A stretch of 64,000 nucleotides of DNA from Luzula sylvatica (GCA_946800325.1 OX326961.1:16862215-16926214); one strand, 5' to 3'; counted from the first letter of the stretch, positions 32,001-43,508 are shown. Translations and numbers: made by a program. Notes: generated by a model from the sequence alone, not told the origin.

Positions 32001-34453
32001 AAAGCTCAATAAGGCGACGAAAAAGGACCACTTCCCGCTTCCATTCATCGATCAAATGATAGAAAGACTCGCGGGAAATCCATTCTATTGCTTTCTCGAT
32101 GGATTTTCGGGCTATTTCCAAATACCGGTCGCACCCGAAGATCAAGAGAAGACCACATTCACGTGCCCGTTTGGTACCTTCGCGTACCGACGCATGCCAT
32201 TCGGGCTATGCAATGCTCCGGGTACTTTCCAAAGGTGTATGCTTTCTATTTTTTCCGATTATATTTCCAAATTTATAGAAGTCTTTATGGATGACTTTTC
32301 GGTGTTTGGTGACTTATTCGACTCGTGTCTAGATCACTTGTCCCAAATACTCGAGAAGTGCATTGAATCTAACCTTGTCTTAAATTTTGAGAAATGCCAC
32401 TTCATGGTGAGCAATGGAATTGTACTAGGTCATTTAATCTCGGAGAAAGGAATGGAAGTCGACAAGGCGAAAATCGATGTAATCAAGACGCTTCCGTATC
32501 CAAAGACGGTGAAAGACGTGCGATCCTTTCTCGGCCATGCGGGGTTCTATAGGCGCTTCATCAAAGACTTCTCGAAAATCTCGCAACCAATGTGCCAACT
32601 TCTCCAAAAAGATGCAAAATTCGAGTTCAATACGAAGTGCAAGGAAGCTTTCGACAATCTCAAGGAAAGGCTTTGCTCCGCGCCAATCATCAAGTCGCCA
32701 AATTGGGAGCTACCATTCGAGATAATGTGTGACGCAAGCGACACAAGTGTGGGGGCGGTACTTGGGCAAAGGGAAGGAAAATACCCCCACGTCATCACAT
32801 ACGCCTCGAGGTCTCTCGACAATGCCCAACGAAACTACACCACCACCGAAAAGGAACTCCTCGCAATTGTGTTTGCATTGGAGAAATTTCTTTCTTATCT
32901 TTTAGGTACGAAGGTGATAATCTTCTCGGACCACTGCGCGTTGAGACATTTGATGAAGAAAAAGGAGTGCAAACCGAGATTGCTTCGATGGATCATTTTG
33001 CTTCAAGAATTCGACCTCGAGATCAAGGACAAAAAGGGATGCGAGAATCTCGTGGCGGATCATTTGAGTCGGCTTCCATTGAAGATCGAAGATCTCGTTC
33101 CGATTCGCGAGGAATTCCCCGAGGAACACGTTCTCGCGGCCCAAGTCGAAGCACCATGGTATGCCGACCTTGCAAACTACATCGTCACGAAGAAATTTCC
33201 CCCGAGCTTCTCCAAGGCGCAACACGACAAGATGAAAAGTAATGCGCGATTCTACGTTTGGGAGGACCCGATCTTATTCCGAATTTGCACCGATCAAGTA
33301 ATTCGAAAATGTGTGCACCAAAGTGAGGTACAATCTATTCTTTCTTTTTGTCATACATTACAATGTGGTGGACATTTCGGTATCGCACGTACCACACACA
33401 AGGTACAAGAATGTGGATTTTATTGGCCAACCTTGCATAAAGACGTTGCGAACTTTGTGAAAGGTTGTGGAAATTGCCAAAAGACGGGGAACTTGAGCCG
33501 TAGAAATCAAATGCCCCTCAATTCAATCTATGTGTGTGAACCATTCGATGTTTGGGGCATTGATTTCATGGGCCCGTTTCCATCGTCTTTTGGCTATACT
33601 TACATCTTGTTGTGTGTAGATTACGTGACAAAATGGGTGGAGGCGGTACCAACCAAGCGTGCGGATTCGAAAACGGTGGTGGACTTTTTGAAGAAGAATA
33701 TCTTTCAACGATTCGGCATACCAGAAGTTCTTATAAGCGATCGAGGCTCCCATTTTTGCAATCGATATCTCCAAAGCCTCCTCGAGAAATACCATGTGAG
33801 CCATCGAACCTCAACCGCGTATCATCCTCAAACGAACGGCCAAGCGGAGGTTTCGAACCGTGAAATCAAGTCCATTTTTGGGGAAAGTTGTGAACCCGAC
33901 ACGTAAAGATTGGAGTGCTCGACTAGGCGACGCACTTTGGGCGTATCGTACCGCCTTCAAAACGCCAATTGGTATGACTTCTTTCAAACTCGTGTACGGA
34001 AAGGCGTGCCATCTCCCGGTCGAATTGGAGCACAAGGCCTTTTGGGCGATCAAGCAATTTGCCCTCGACTACCCGAAGGACGCATCGGCGCGTAAGCTTC
34101 AATTACTCGAGCTAGACGAATTCCGGCAAGAGGCCTACGACAATTCGAGCTTGTGCAAGGCAAAGGCCAAGAGGTTTCATGACCGAATGATTCAAAAGAA
34201 AGAATTCCAAGTAGGGGAAAGAGTGTTGTTATTCAACTCTCGTCTCAAACTTTTCCCCGGGAAACTTCGGTCCCGATGGATCGGCCCTTTTGTGATCACC
34301 AATGTGACTACATTTGGAGTAGTCGAAATTCGAAGTGAAGAAACGAACAAAACGTTCAAGGTGAACGGCCATCGACTCAAGCACTACCACGCAAACTTCG
34401 AAACCGGATGGATGGAGGAGCAAGCTCTAGAGCCCAACGACACCTCACAATGA
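29095..34453 (+). pseudogene. Athila-like gag-pol, one nonsense codon and one frameshift
   Basis: The first ATG is at 29095. Gag includes PIFHGKGTENPHKHLKDF, the CCHC motif CGVCLANTHHTDEC from residue 302 and a Gln/Val-rich coiled-coil stretch. A TGA at 30913-30915 sits in the frame just before the protease (DLGASINVMP, D at 30952), where relatives have a sense codon. The frame is then open through RT (FMDD at 32284-32295), RNase H (CDASDTSVGA, near 32728), the integrase zinc region (about 33355-33485) and the catalytic DFMGPFP, SDRGSH and [10 protein letters not shown] motifs. A one-base shift in the TTTTTGGGG run near 33875-33883 moves the integrase end to another frame, which stops at 34453. 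No env-like frame follows. Not functional as it stands. Confidence 0.93.
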
Positions 34454-34690
34454 TGAGCTCGGCCAAGTCGAGCTCAAGACGTTAAACAAGAGCGCTAGCG
34501 AGGGAGGCACGCCCACGCATCAAAGGTTGTATCTCTCTATTATCCCTCTTTTTGGAATTTTCGATTTTTTATACTTGAGGACAAGTATTCTCTAAGTGTG
34601 GGGGGGTAACATACAATCTTTGACCTGTATGAGCCCAATTAAAATTTAAAAATCAGGGAAAATTTGAAAAATTGTGATCTGGCCAGCAAC
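34454..34690 (+). other. Post-pol spacer with an extra polypurine-like tract
   Basis: 'GAGGACAAGTATTCTCT' followed by AAGTGTGGGGGGG at 34594-34606 mimics the real tract at 36366 ('GAGGACGATCAAGG', AAGTGTGGGG). Confidence 0.6.
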
Positions 34691-35015
34691 TCCGTTGTAA
34701 CGGACCTCAATGTCCGTTATAACGGACTATATAGAAATTTAAAAATCTGGTTGGCGCCAGGCATTCCGTTGTAACGAAGTCAAACTCCGTTGTAACGGAG
34801 TAAAAATACCGTTGCAACGGACACTAAAAACACATGAAATTGCGTTGCAACGGTAAATTCACGAAAATTCCCAGAACTATGTCCGTTGTAACGGACATGC
34901 TCAGAATTTTCAAAATTTGTTACGTCTAGTTCTCCGTTATAACGCAGCAATTCCGTTGTAACGGACCTCAATGTCCGTTGTAACGGACTTAAAACTGCGT
35001 TATAACGGAATAGTT
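34690..35015 (+). repeat. Array of about 11 TCCGTTRYAACGGA palindromes after Athila pol
   Basis: Same motif and orientation as in the LTR array, with variants ACCGTTGCAACGGA and TGCGTTATAACGGA. Spacing is irregular (about 12-60 bp). Confidence 0.92.
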
Positions 35016-35395
35016 TCTGGCATGTTTCCTCTTCTAATTGAAATTTTCGAATATTTAACATTATTTTTGAATCCTGAGCATCAATAACAATTAAGTCAAG
35101 CATTACATGCATAAAAAGATTTTTCTCCACTTCATTGAATTAAATTGTTGGTTTTTAAAACGAATTTTCACCGAACCACCATTTTTACTCTCAAAATTTT
35201 AATTTACATAATATTTGAAGAATTGTGGGTGAAATCTTTAAGAGATTCTTTCGGGGATTCAAGCCCTAATCAATATTTTCACAAATTTATGAGTTTTTGA
35301 CAATTTGATCAATCCTCGATTTACATGACACACTATTTTCAATAAATAAACCCATTTTGAACTTGGAATTTCTAAAAAGCTTTGTTTGAACCAAT
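35016..35395 (+). other. AT-rich non-coding 3' region of the Athila-like element
   Basis: No frame or repeat seen. Confidence 0.5.
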
Positions 35396-35515
35396 TTAGT
35401 AAGTTTTGCTTGAATCTAAAATTTGATCATTTGCACTTAAAGAGCTCGACCGTTCATGGGGATTCGAAATTACACTAACGGGAACCAATTTGCGCTCAAG
35501 GCTTGATTCGATGAG

Positions 35516-35837
35516 CTCATGCACCTTGATTAAGTAATGAGTGGTGTGAGTCATGACCACTTGTTGGCTAAAGGGGTGCATGAGTCGTAGTAAACCAAAG
35601 TAGCCGGTTCTTGGTGTGAGTCATGATCAAGAGTCGATGCGAAAAAGTTTTCTACAATCACGGATTAAAGCGCTTTCGATTGTCGAGTCCGTGCGATTGA
35701 TTAAGTAATGAGTGGTGTGAGTCATGACCACTTGTTGGCTAAAGATTGCGCGGATCCATGGGGTTTACTAAGTAATGAGTGGTGTGAGTCATGACCACTT
35801 GTTATCCCAAAGGACACACATGGGGACCATCGAAAGC
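35516..35837 (+). other. Hairpin array with repeated loop block, Athila-like 3' region
   Basis: The block TAATGAGTGGTGTGAGTCAT plus GACCACTTGTT occurs in full three times (from about 35532, 35705 and 35773), with a partial copy near 35612. Arms around the copies are complementary but different: CTCATGCACC 35516-35525 with GGTGCATGAG 35575-35584; TCCGTGCGAT (about 35688) with ATTGCGCGGA (about 35745), which pairs fully only with two G-U pairs; CCATG with CATGG around the third. An outer stem GCTTTCGAT 35672-35680 pairs with ATCGAAAGC 35829-35837. Each block also folds on itself (AGTGGT/ACCACT). Confidence 0.6.
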
Positions 35838-36365
35838 AATAACGAACAAAAGAAAAGAAATAAAAAGAACAAAAGAAAAGAAGAAAAGAAATAAAAGAAT
35901 AAAAAGGAAAGAAAAGGAGTTCAAAAATCGAGCGCAAGTTGGGAAAATTTGGTAGAAATCGAAGATGAACCAAGTACTAACGTACCGAACGGTTTAAAAG
36001 TGACAAATTACATTTAAGAAATGATTTTTGCAAAACGGAAAAAATTGATTTTCACTAATGTTTTTTCATGATAATCATTGTGAATTGTGGAGTGAAAAGA
36101 ATTGAATGATGGTGTTTAATCATATTTTTCGGTTGAGATTCTTTGCTCTAGTAAACTCTTCGAATTTGTGAAACTTATTAAAATATATTCTAAATTTGAT
36201 CAAACTATTTCTCTCAAATATTAGTAATCATGATGAAATAAGAGTACCCCAATTTGCTTTGTTAAATTAGTTTTTGAACCAACAATATAACTTCAACAAA
36301 ATCTTATGCAATTCTCTCTTATGTTGACTTTTATACTCTAATTGATCGAGGACGATCAAGGATTT
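35838..36365 (+). other. Non-coding 3' end of the Athila-like element
   Basis: A-rich purine tract, then AT-rich sequence that shares landmarks with 400-660 and 2570-2780 of the decayed element. Confidence 0.6.
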
Positions 36366-36380
36366 AAGTGTGGGGATATT
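36366..36380 (+). other. Polypurine tract of the Athila-like element
   Basis: AAGTGTGGGGATATT directly before the 3' LTR. Confidence 0.85.
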
Positions 36381-36838
36381 TGATGTAAGGCAAATAAGGC
36401 ACAAATTTAATGCTTAATTTGGGGATTTTAGCCCTTGTGAAGAACAATTCTATATACTTTATTAATCATATTTGAGATAACATGAATATTTCTTCACTAA
36501 GTGTGTTTTATTGCTTAATAACAGGAATTAGAAGGAATTTCTTGGAATTTGGAGAGTGTAGTTGTCTCCAACACGTCAAGAGAAGTGAAAACGATATATT
36601 ACACTGATATATTCGGTACATGAATGAGACGGGAGGCAAACAATTATCATGATAGAAACTTACACAAAAGTCTACACGAAAACCACTCAATCCTTAGCCC
36701 TTATCCTGCCCACCTACCTTTGGTGGGAATTACCTCCTTACCCCCAATCCTCTCCACCAACTCGTGGCCAATAGACTCCATGAGTGCTATAAATATGACC
36801 ACAAGGGCCACTAGTTTGGGACGCTCTTTTTTTACGCC

Positions 36839-36841
<3 letters not shown>

Positions 36842-36931
<90 letters not shown>
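36842..36931 (+). repeat. (CT)n microsatellite downstream of the LTR TATA box
   Basis: About 45 CT units here, against about 24 at the same place in the 5' LTR. Confidence 0.95.
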
Positions 36932-36936
<5 letters not shown>

Positions 36937-37566
36937 AAGCAAGTCCAAGAACTTTCAAGAACACGCAAGAATTGCAACTACGAACGATAATTTTCTAAAA
37001 TCGATCACCGAATAGAAGCTCACTTCATTTGGTGAATCGGTTTACACCTCGACGAAGATCGAGTTGCGAGGATTGAGGTGGAGCTTTCTTCATCCGAATC
37101 CACGCAAGCAAGGAGTCGAGCATTCTATATTCCACTCGGGAGCTTTCTTCCAATTGGACTTCTTGCAATCTCGAGTTCACTCAACCGGTACGAAGCTCTC
37201 TTCTATTGGCGGGTGAATTGGTACGAAAGGTACGTGTTGTGCGAGTTGCCTAGCTCACTAGCATCTCAAAACAACAAGGAAGGCATCCAAGACGAGACTC
37301 GGAGCTCACTTCATCTCTCTAGGTGTTTTCTTTCCTTTCTTGTAATTCTTGTAGTTTAAATTTGAATTGGATTTGTGTAAAGAATTCTCGGTTTAATGAA
37401 TCTTTAGTTCTTGTTTACTTGAATCGAATCTTTGTTGGTGTTTTTACTTGATCTTTTGTTTTTAATTTCTGCCTTGAACTTAGTTAAATCTCTCTTCATT
37501 CAATCTCAAAACAAACCTTTAATTCAACTCTCAAATCAAATCTCAAACCAGAAATCCAGAACTACT

Positions 37567-37885
37567 TCCGTTATAACGGAATTTGAACTGCGTTACAACG
37601 GACTTGACGGTTTGTACCTGATTTTCAGTCTGTTGATACTCCGTTGTAACGCAGCTTAACTCCGTTGTAACGGACCAGTGAGAAAATTCATTCAACAGCA
37701 CTCATACTAGTCCGTTGTAACGGATCAACCAATCCGTTATAACGCTACCTCTGTCCGTTGTAACGGACTATCTCTTTCCGTTATAACGGACTTTTCTCCG
37801 TTGTAACGGACGTTCATGTCAATCTCTATGTTAGACATAACCCTAATGTCCGTTGTAACGGAACTTAATTCCGTTGTAACGGACT
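37567..37885 (+). repeat. TCCGTTRYAACGGA array in the Athila 3' LTR
   Basis: About eleven copies, near-identical to the 5' LTR array. Confidence 0.92.
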
Positions 37886-38532
37886 ACCTTCTGTGATTCA
37901 TTCTTTGTTAATTCTCATCTAGTTTCGATTAAAATTTGACGCACTCTCTCCTCGTGGAACGAATCTTTCATATTTTCCATTATACACACATATTTCCAAC
38001 TTGTTGGTTGAATCGGGTTTTCGAATACAACGATAATTTTACACTCCAAAAACCCGTTCATCAGTCTCTAATACATATCTATATTCCATATTTGACATCA
38101 CTACATCTCTATGTATTCCATGTCCATGATCAGTAAAACATAATTATCTCATATGCGAATATACATACTGGTGTACATATATATTCTATTTTCTTAGACA
38201 TGTATATCTCTATATACATCATATATATGACCAGGGATATTTAGAATCGTATTACGTTCATTGATACAGTTTTACTATCATAATCACACATTATGATGAT
38301 GTATAAACTAGTGATACAATTCAAGGCTTATTCACATATTCCTAAATATGTTAAATAACCAGTACACGTATAAAATGAAACTTTAATCAAATACATATAG
38401 TATTAGTTTAACAACACATAAATAATAACTAACCTTTCTTTACATACAAGCTAAACAGTTTAGCCTAGGGTATTATTTAGTTCAGACCAGGACATTATTT
38501 CATTCAGCCTAGGGCATTATTCCTTCAGTACG

Positions 38533-41500
38533 CCCTTGGGTATGAGTGTAAGTGTTAATGAACGTTGTGAGGGCAAGATAGTGGTAATCGGTGAGCGTGA
38601 TTTTCCCGTTGATTTGAGTGTCCTCGAGATGTTCGACTTTGATGCCATTTTGGGAATGGATTGGTTATCCCGTCATGGAGCAACGATTGTGTGCCCATGA
38701 GTCCTGGATTTATTTTGATTTGGAGGATGGATCCCGTATTAGTGTAAGGGCCAAACGACTCGGTCGGGAAGGTCCGATTATTTCTGCGATTACCTCGCAT
38801 AGAGTGATGGCTAATGATTGTGTTGCTTTTCTTGCGAGTGCACAATCTAATGAGGGGTATGTACCATTAGAAGATATACCTATTGTACGTGAGTTTGTAC
38901 GGGTTTTTCCGGATGAGTTGCCGGGGTTGCCACCAGAGCGAGAGGTGGATTTTGCGATACAGTTAGTGGCTGGAGCTGGATCGATTTCGAAGACTCCATA
39001 TCGCATGGCGCCGACTGAATTGAAGGAGTTAAAAATTCAGCTTCAAGAGTTGTTGGATAAGGGGTTTATTCGTCCAAGTGTTTCTCCATGGGGAGCTCCT
39101 GTTTTATTTGCGAAAAAGAAGGACGGAACATTATGACTATGCATGGACTATCGCGAGTTAAATAAAGTTACGATTAAGAATCGTTATCCACTTCCCCGAA
39201 TCGACGATTTGTTTGATCAGTTGCAAGACGCCACTGTCTTCTCGAAGATTGATTTACGGTCAGGTTGTTATCAATTAAGGATTAAACCTGAGGATGTTGA
39301 GAAGACGGCTTTCCGTACTCGGTATGGGCATTACGAATTTCTAGTCATGCCATTTGGATTGACTAATGCACCCGCAGCTTTTATGGATTTGATGCATAGG
39401 GTGCTTCGTCCATATCTCGACTCTTTTGTGGTTGTGTTTATTGATGATATCTTAATTTACTCGTGTAACCTAGAGCAACACGCCGAGCATTTGCGTATTG
39501 TACTTCGAACGCTTGAAGAACATAAATTGTTTGCGAAGCTAAAGAAGTGTGAATTTTGGCTAGAAGAAGTTTCTTTTCTGGGGCATCTGATATCGCGGGA
39601 TGGGTTGAAAGTTGTTCCAGAAAAGATCAAGGCTATAGTAGAATGGAGACAACCAAAATCGGTTACCGAGATTAGGAGCTTCTTAGGGCTTGCGGGCTAT
39701 TACCGACGCTTTGTTGAAGGTTTTTCGAAACTCGCACTTCCCTTGACGCAATTGACCCAAAAAGGTGTAAAATTTGAATGGACGGAGGCGAGAGAGTGTA
39801 GTTTTGAAGAGTTGAAGAAGAGGATAGTGTCCGCACCGGTTCTCATAGTACCAAAACCGGATGTTGAATTTGAGGTATTTTGCGATGCATCACACCAGGG
39901 TTTGGGTTGTGTATTAATGCAAGAACGTAGGGTGATTGCGTATGCGTCGCGGCAGTTGAAACCCTATGAGCGAAACTACCCAATGCATGACCTTGAGTTG
40001 GCAGCCGTGGTGTTTGCGCTAAAGATATGGAGGCATTATCTCTATGGAGAGAAATGCAAAATCTTCACGGACCACCAAAGCCTCAAATATATTTTTGATC
40101 AGCGAGATCTTAATTTGAGGCAGCGTCGTTGGCTCGAAGTGCTATGTGATTATGATATGTCCATTCAATATCATCCGGGGAAAGCAAATGTCGTAGCGGA
40201 TGCATTGAGATGGAGTAACGACAGAAATGCAGCGGCATTGTTATCCAATAAACCTCATATTTTTATGGATTTAATGAGAATGGAGGTTTATGTGCAAATG
40301 TCAGGTTCACAAGCCATTCTAGCAAATTTACGCGTGCAACCTACATTAAATCATAGAATCCGGGTGGCACAAGCAAACGATCTGAAATTGCAGAAAATTA
40401 AGGAACAAATTCGCGAAGGTAAAGCACCACATTTCGGAGTAGATTCCGAGGGAACGTTACGCTAAGGCAAACGAGTTTGTGTACCAACCAATGGTGAACT
40501 TCGACGCGAAATTTTAGCCGAGGCACATGACTCAGGATATTCCATCCACCCGGGCGAGACAAAGATGCATCAAGATATGCGAGTGTACTATTGGTGGCCA
40601 GGGATGCGAAGGGACATAGCCGATTATGTTGCTAAATGTCTCGTGTGCCAACAAGTCAAAGCTGAACGCAAGAAACCAACAGGACTTCTCCAACCTTTTC
40701 CACTGCCGGGGGGTAAATTTGAGTGCATTACAATGGATTTCGTAACCGGTTTACCCCGAACCCCGCGAGGAAGTAATGCTATATGGGTGATTGTAGATCG
40801 GTTAACGAAAGTGGCAAATTTCATTCCATTTAAACAAGGCACATCCGGTGATGAGATGGCACGTCTTTATATGTCTACCATGTTTAGGCGTTTTGGTACA
40901 CCGGTGGAGATCATTTCGGATGGTGATGCGCGATTTACGTCAAATTTTTGGAGGAGTTTCCAAAGAGGTTTGGGGTACGCGGTTATCTTTTAGCTCGGCA
41001 TATCACCCACAAACGGATGGACAGTCGGAGAGAACGATTCAGACTTTGGAGGATATGTTGCGCGCATGCACAATTTCTATGGGTGGTTCTTGGGAGGATC
41101 ACTTGCATTTGTGTGAGCTTGCGTACAATAATAGTTACCATTCGAGCATTGCGGTTTCACCCTTCGAAGCATTGTATGGTAGTCGTTGTCGCACGCCATT
41201 ATTTTGGGACCCAATAGGATAAAAACCTCTTTTAGGACCTGATCTTATACACGAGAGTGCTGAGAATTTACGAGTGATAAAACAACGTCTCCAAACGGCT
41301 CAGGATCGTCAAAAGAAGTACGCGGATTCCGAACGGAGACATGTGGAGTTCCAATCGGGCGATCATGTGTTGTTGCGAGTTTCACCTACGCGCGGTGTAA
41401 TGCGGTTTGGGATAAAGGGAAAGCTTAGTCCAAGGTATATTGGGCCATTTGAGATTCTCGATCGAATTGGTGTTTGTGCATATCGTTTAGCTTTACCACC

Positions 41501-41783
41501 ATCCTTATCTGAAGTGCACGATGTCTTCCATGTATCCCAATTGCGCAAGTATCTTCGTGGTGAGTGACACATCATCGATTTCTCCCAACTTCGGTTTGAA
41601 CCTGACCTAACCTATGAAGAGATCCCCATTCTCATACTTGGTTTTCGGGAGCAAGTATTGCGTACTAAAATCGTTAGATACGTGAAGGTCCAATGGAGTC
41701 ACCGTACCGAACGTGAAGCAACGTGGGAGAGCGAGGAGGAAATACGAAGGAAGTACCCAAGTCTCTTTCCGTATGAAGGTTAG
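38533..41783 (+). pseudogene. Tekay-like pol (protease end, RT, RNase H, integrase, chromodomain remnant)
   Basis: Continues the protease frame left at 17304 (SVNERCEGKIVVIG...[14 protein letters not shown]). Breaks in order: frameshift near 38697; TGA at 39135-39137 in '[12 protein letters not shown]'; TAA at 40463-40465; frameshift from an extra G near 40975, where the left copy has three G and this one four; TAA at 41220-41222; TGA at 41565-41567 before the chromodomain remnant. RT has [10 protein letters not shown] (about 39436-39465); RNase H has [10 protein letters not shown] and TDHQSLKY; integrase has the HHCC region and DFVTGLP. 'ADALRWS' replaces the usual ADALSR. The element cannot make a full polyprotein. 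Confidence 0.9.
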
Positions 41784-41826
41784 ATATCAAGTTTAGGGAC
41801 TAAACTTTCTTTAAGGGGGGGGATAA

Positions 41827-43508
41827 TGTAATAAATATCAAAAATAGGGTTTTGATATTTGTAGAATATTAGTCCTAAAATCCCAGAATATAAGACCCAT
41901 GTTAATTATGACTCGTCCCACGATCAAAACCGACTTCTTATGCGTCAAAGTTGTCAAAAGGGTATAAACGTAATTTCATTTTTATGGTTATTTAAATATA
42001 TATATGATAGGGACTTAATTGCATAATTACCCAACCATTAATAATACAAATAAGTAGAGTTTGCAAAATAAACTCCATATAATTGTAAATCCAAGGGCTT
42101 GCAATTATGGGAGTTTTGTGGGTATGTATGTAATGTGCCATCCACCTCATTAACCCCTGCGACCCACACCTCACCCCTTCCATAGCCATTAGCACACATC
42201 AAACACTCATGAAACCCTAAGGAAAAGAAGAGAGAAAAATAGGAAAAAGCAAGGAAAAGAGGATATTTCGCAAAACGAAAGCTGCCATAATCTACATGAG
42301 GTTGAGTTGTACGGGTTGGGAAGATCAAAAGAAGAATTCCTTCGACGTTTCGAGTTGCTCCATTTTCTGCGTCGTTTCGGTTAATCTCTTATTTGTCGAG
42401 TTTCTTCCATTAAGTGAGTGCTACTTTCACTTCTCTCTTATTAATAATCCAATTACGAGCGTTTCTAAACCTTACATGATAGTCTAGGGTTCCCGCTTTA
42501 GAAATCCATATTTTGCTTTAAAAACCGTGTTACTTCACAAAATATATATTATGTAGATTTGATCATATATATGTATGTAGAATTTGTGTTTGATAAAACG
42601 TAAGCTGGGCTTACGGTTTTGAAAGAGGGTCCTTTGGTAACATGACGCGGCTCCTCCGGCATGTTTTAGTTTGTTAGGTGTAGTGTCGCGTGACCCCGTG
42701 GCGCTCTTTGGAGGGAATTGCGCCGCAAACTTGATGTAGTGCAAAGTCCCGACCCATGAGGGGTCTGGCTGTGGCGCATGGATATCCGTCGTCAGCTCAT
42801 TTTTGTAGGGAATTCGCACTTCCCGAGCTTTATGTTTTGTTCCATCCCGTGTGTGACTTGCTATCAGCGCGGGTTGGCACTTCAGTCGAGTGTTATTTGC
42901 GCCCTCACCCCGGGTAAAACCATTAGTAGTATGTATATGATTAGATATGAAGGTAAGTGATTTTGATTTCGAAAAACCGGGGAAAGTATTTGAGAAGTAT
43001 TTATATACATATATGATTTATGATTTTGATTATTTTGAGCGAGGTTTTTGACTAGCATGTAAAAGGTCGATCTTAATAAGCTAGGCTCAAAACTCACTCA
43101 CTTAGTCACTTCCGTGACTAACCATTTTATTTGAATGTTTTGAGTCTAGGTACGGTGGACAGATCATCTGGGGTAGCGGGTATCTAGAGTGTGAGTTCGA
43201 CGGTTTCGTTTTCATCGCGGAACCTCCATGTTGTGTATATTAGTTTATTTTCGTTTCTGGCCAGCGAGCCTTTTGTTACTGCGACTTATTTAGTTTGTGT
43301 TTGTTTAAGTCGCGTTTGTGTTTATAAGCTTCCGCTAGGTTTCTTTGAGTTCGTTTGTATATGTTATGGTGATGCATATGTGTGTCTCGTTGTTTTCGAG
43401 TTGTGGTATTTATGTTTTTGTGAATTTATCATATAAGAGCATGTGGTATACGAGTTGTATACTGGCGGGTTGCCGCACCCTTTTCCATTTTATTTTTGGG
43501 GTGTGACA
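41827..43508 (+). repeat. 3' LTR of the Tekay-like element, 1682 bp
   Basis: Starts TGTAATAAATATC after TTAAGGGGGGGGATAA and ends GGGGTGTGACA. Full-length version of the 931-bp LTR at 14169. The right flank GCTTGGTTC is unique sequence. Confidence 0.92.

Larger units (their letters stand above)
18630..38063 (+). mobile_element. Athila-like Ty3 retrotransposon, about 10.7 kb without its insert
   Basis: 5' LTR 18630-19319 plus 28007-28964, primer site 28967, gag-pol 29095-34453, long non-coding 3' region, polypurine tract 36366, 3' LTR 36381-38063. TSD GTCTC lies at 18625-18629 and 38064-38068; the empty site is seen at 57558-57562 in the Copia-B LTR. The RT (FMDDFSVFG), protease (DLGASINVMP) and gag types match plant Athila elements. 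No env-like frame follows pol. It is disabled by a nonsense codon, a frameshift and the Copia-A insertion in its 5' LTR. Confidence 0.93.
36381..38063 (+). repeat. 3' LTR of the Athila-like element, 1683 bp
   Basis: Starts TGATGTAAGG and ends CCCGTTCATCA. TATA motif at 36788-36796; (CT)n at about 36842-36931; palindrome array at 37567-37885. It is uninterrupted and serves as the empty-site reference for Copia-A. It is longer than the 5' LTR mainly because of the (CT)n run. Confidence 0.95.
17305..38527 (-). mobile_element. Solo LTR of the Copia-B family, split by the Athila-like insertion
   Basis: Two pieces, 17305-18629 and 38069-38527, together about 1.78 kb, align end to end with the 1758-bp Copia-B LTR at 56259-58016. 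TSD GTACG lies at 17300-17304 and 38528-38532, and the interrupted Tekay-like protease reads across it. The complementary TG...CA ends are present (TGTTAGGG at the left, TTCCTTCA at the right). No copia coding sequence remains. It keeps the 22-bp GTTCGAAC-type repeats at 17818-17912. Confidence 0.92.
13101..43508 (+). mobile_element. Tekay/Del-like chromoviral Ty3 element, tandem form, with nested insertions
   Basis: Order: truncated pol end (13101-14141), polypurine tract, LTR (14169-15099), tRNA-iMet primer site (15107), gag, protease, RT, RNase H, integrase, chromodomain remnant, polypurine tract, LTR (41827-43508). Without the nested insertions the gag-pol unit with its LTRs is about 7.5 kb. 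The chromodomain end and 'TGTGACA' LTR terminus fit the Tekay/Del lineage. Reading frames are broken by many stops and shifts. Insertions interrupt it at 15859-16441 and 17305-38527. The flanks GCTTT (13096) and GCTTG (43509) share GCTT, a weak possible TSD of the whole composite. Confidence 0.85.

Noticed and set aside
34454..36365. Env-like gene expected in some Athila elements
   Set aside because: No long frame or transmembrane pattern found; the region is repeats and AT-rich DNA.
17305..38527. A complete Copia-B-type element here instead of a solo LTR
   Set aside because: The two pieces add up to one LTR with a direct TSD; the only coding DNA between them belongs to the Athila element and Copia-A.
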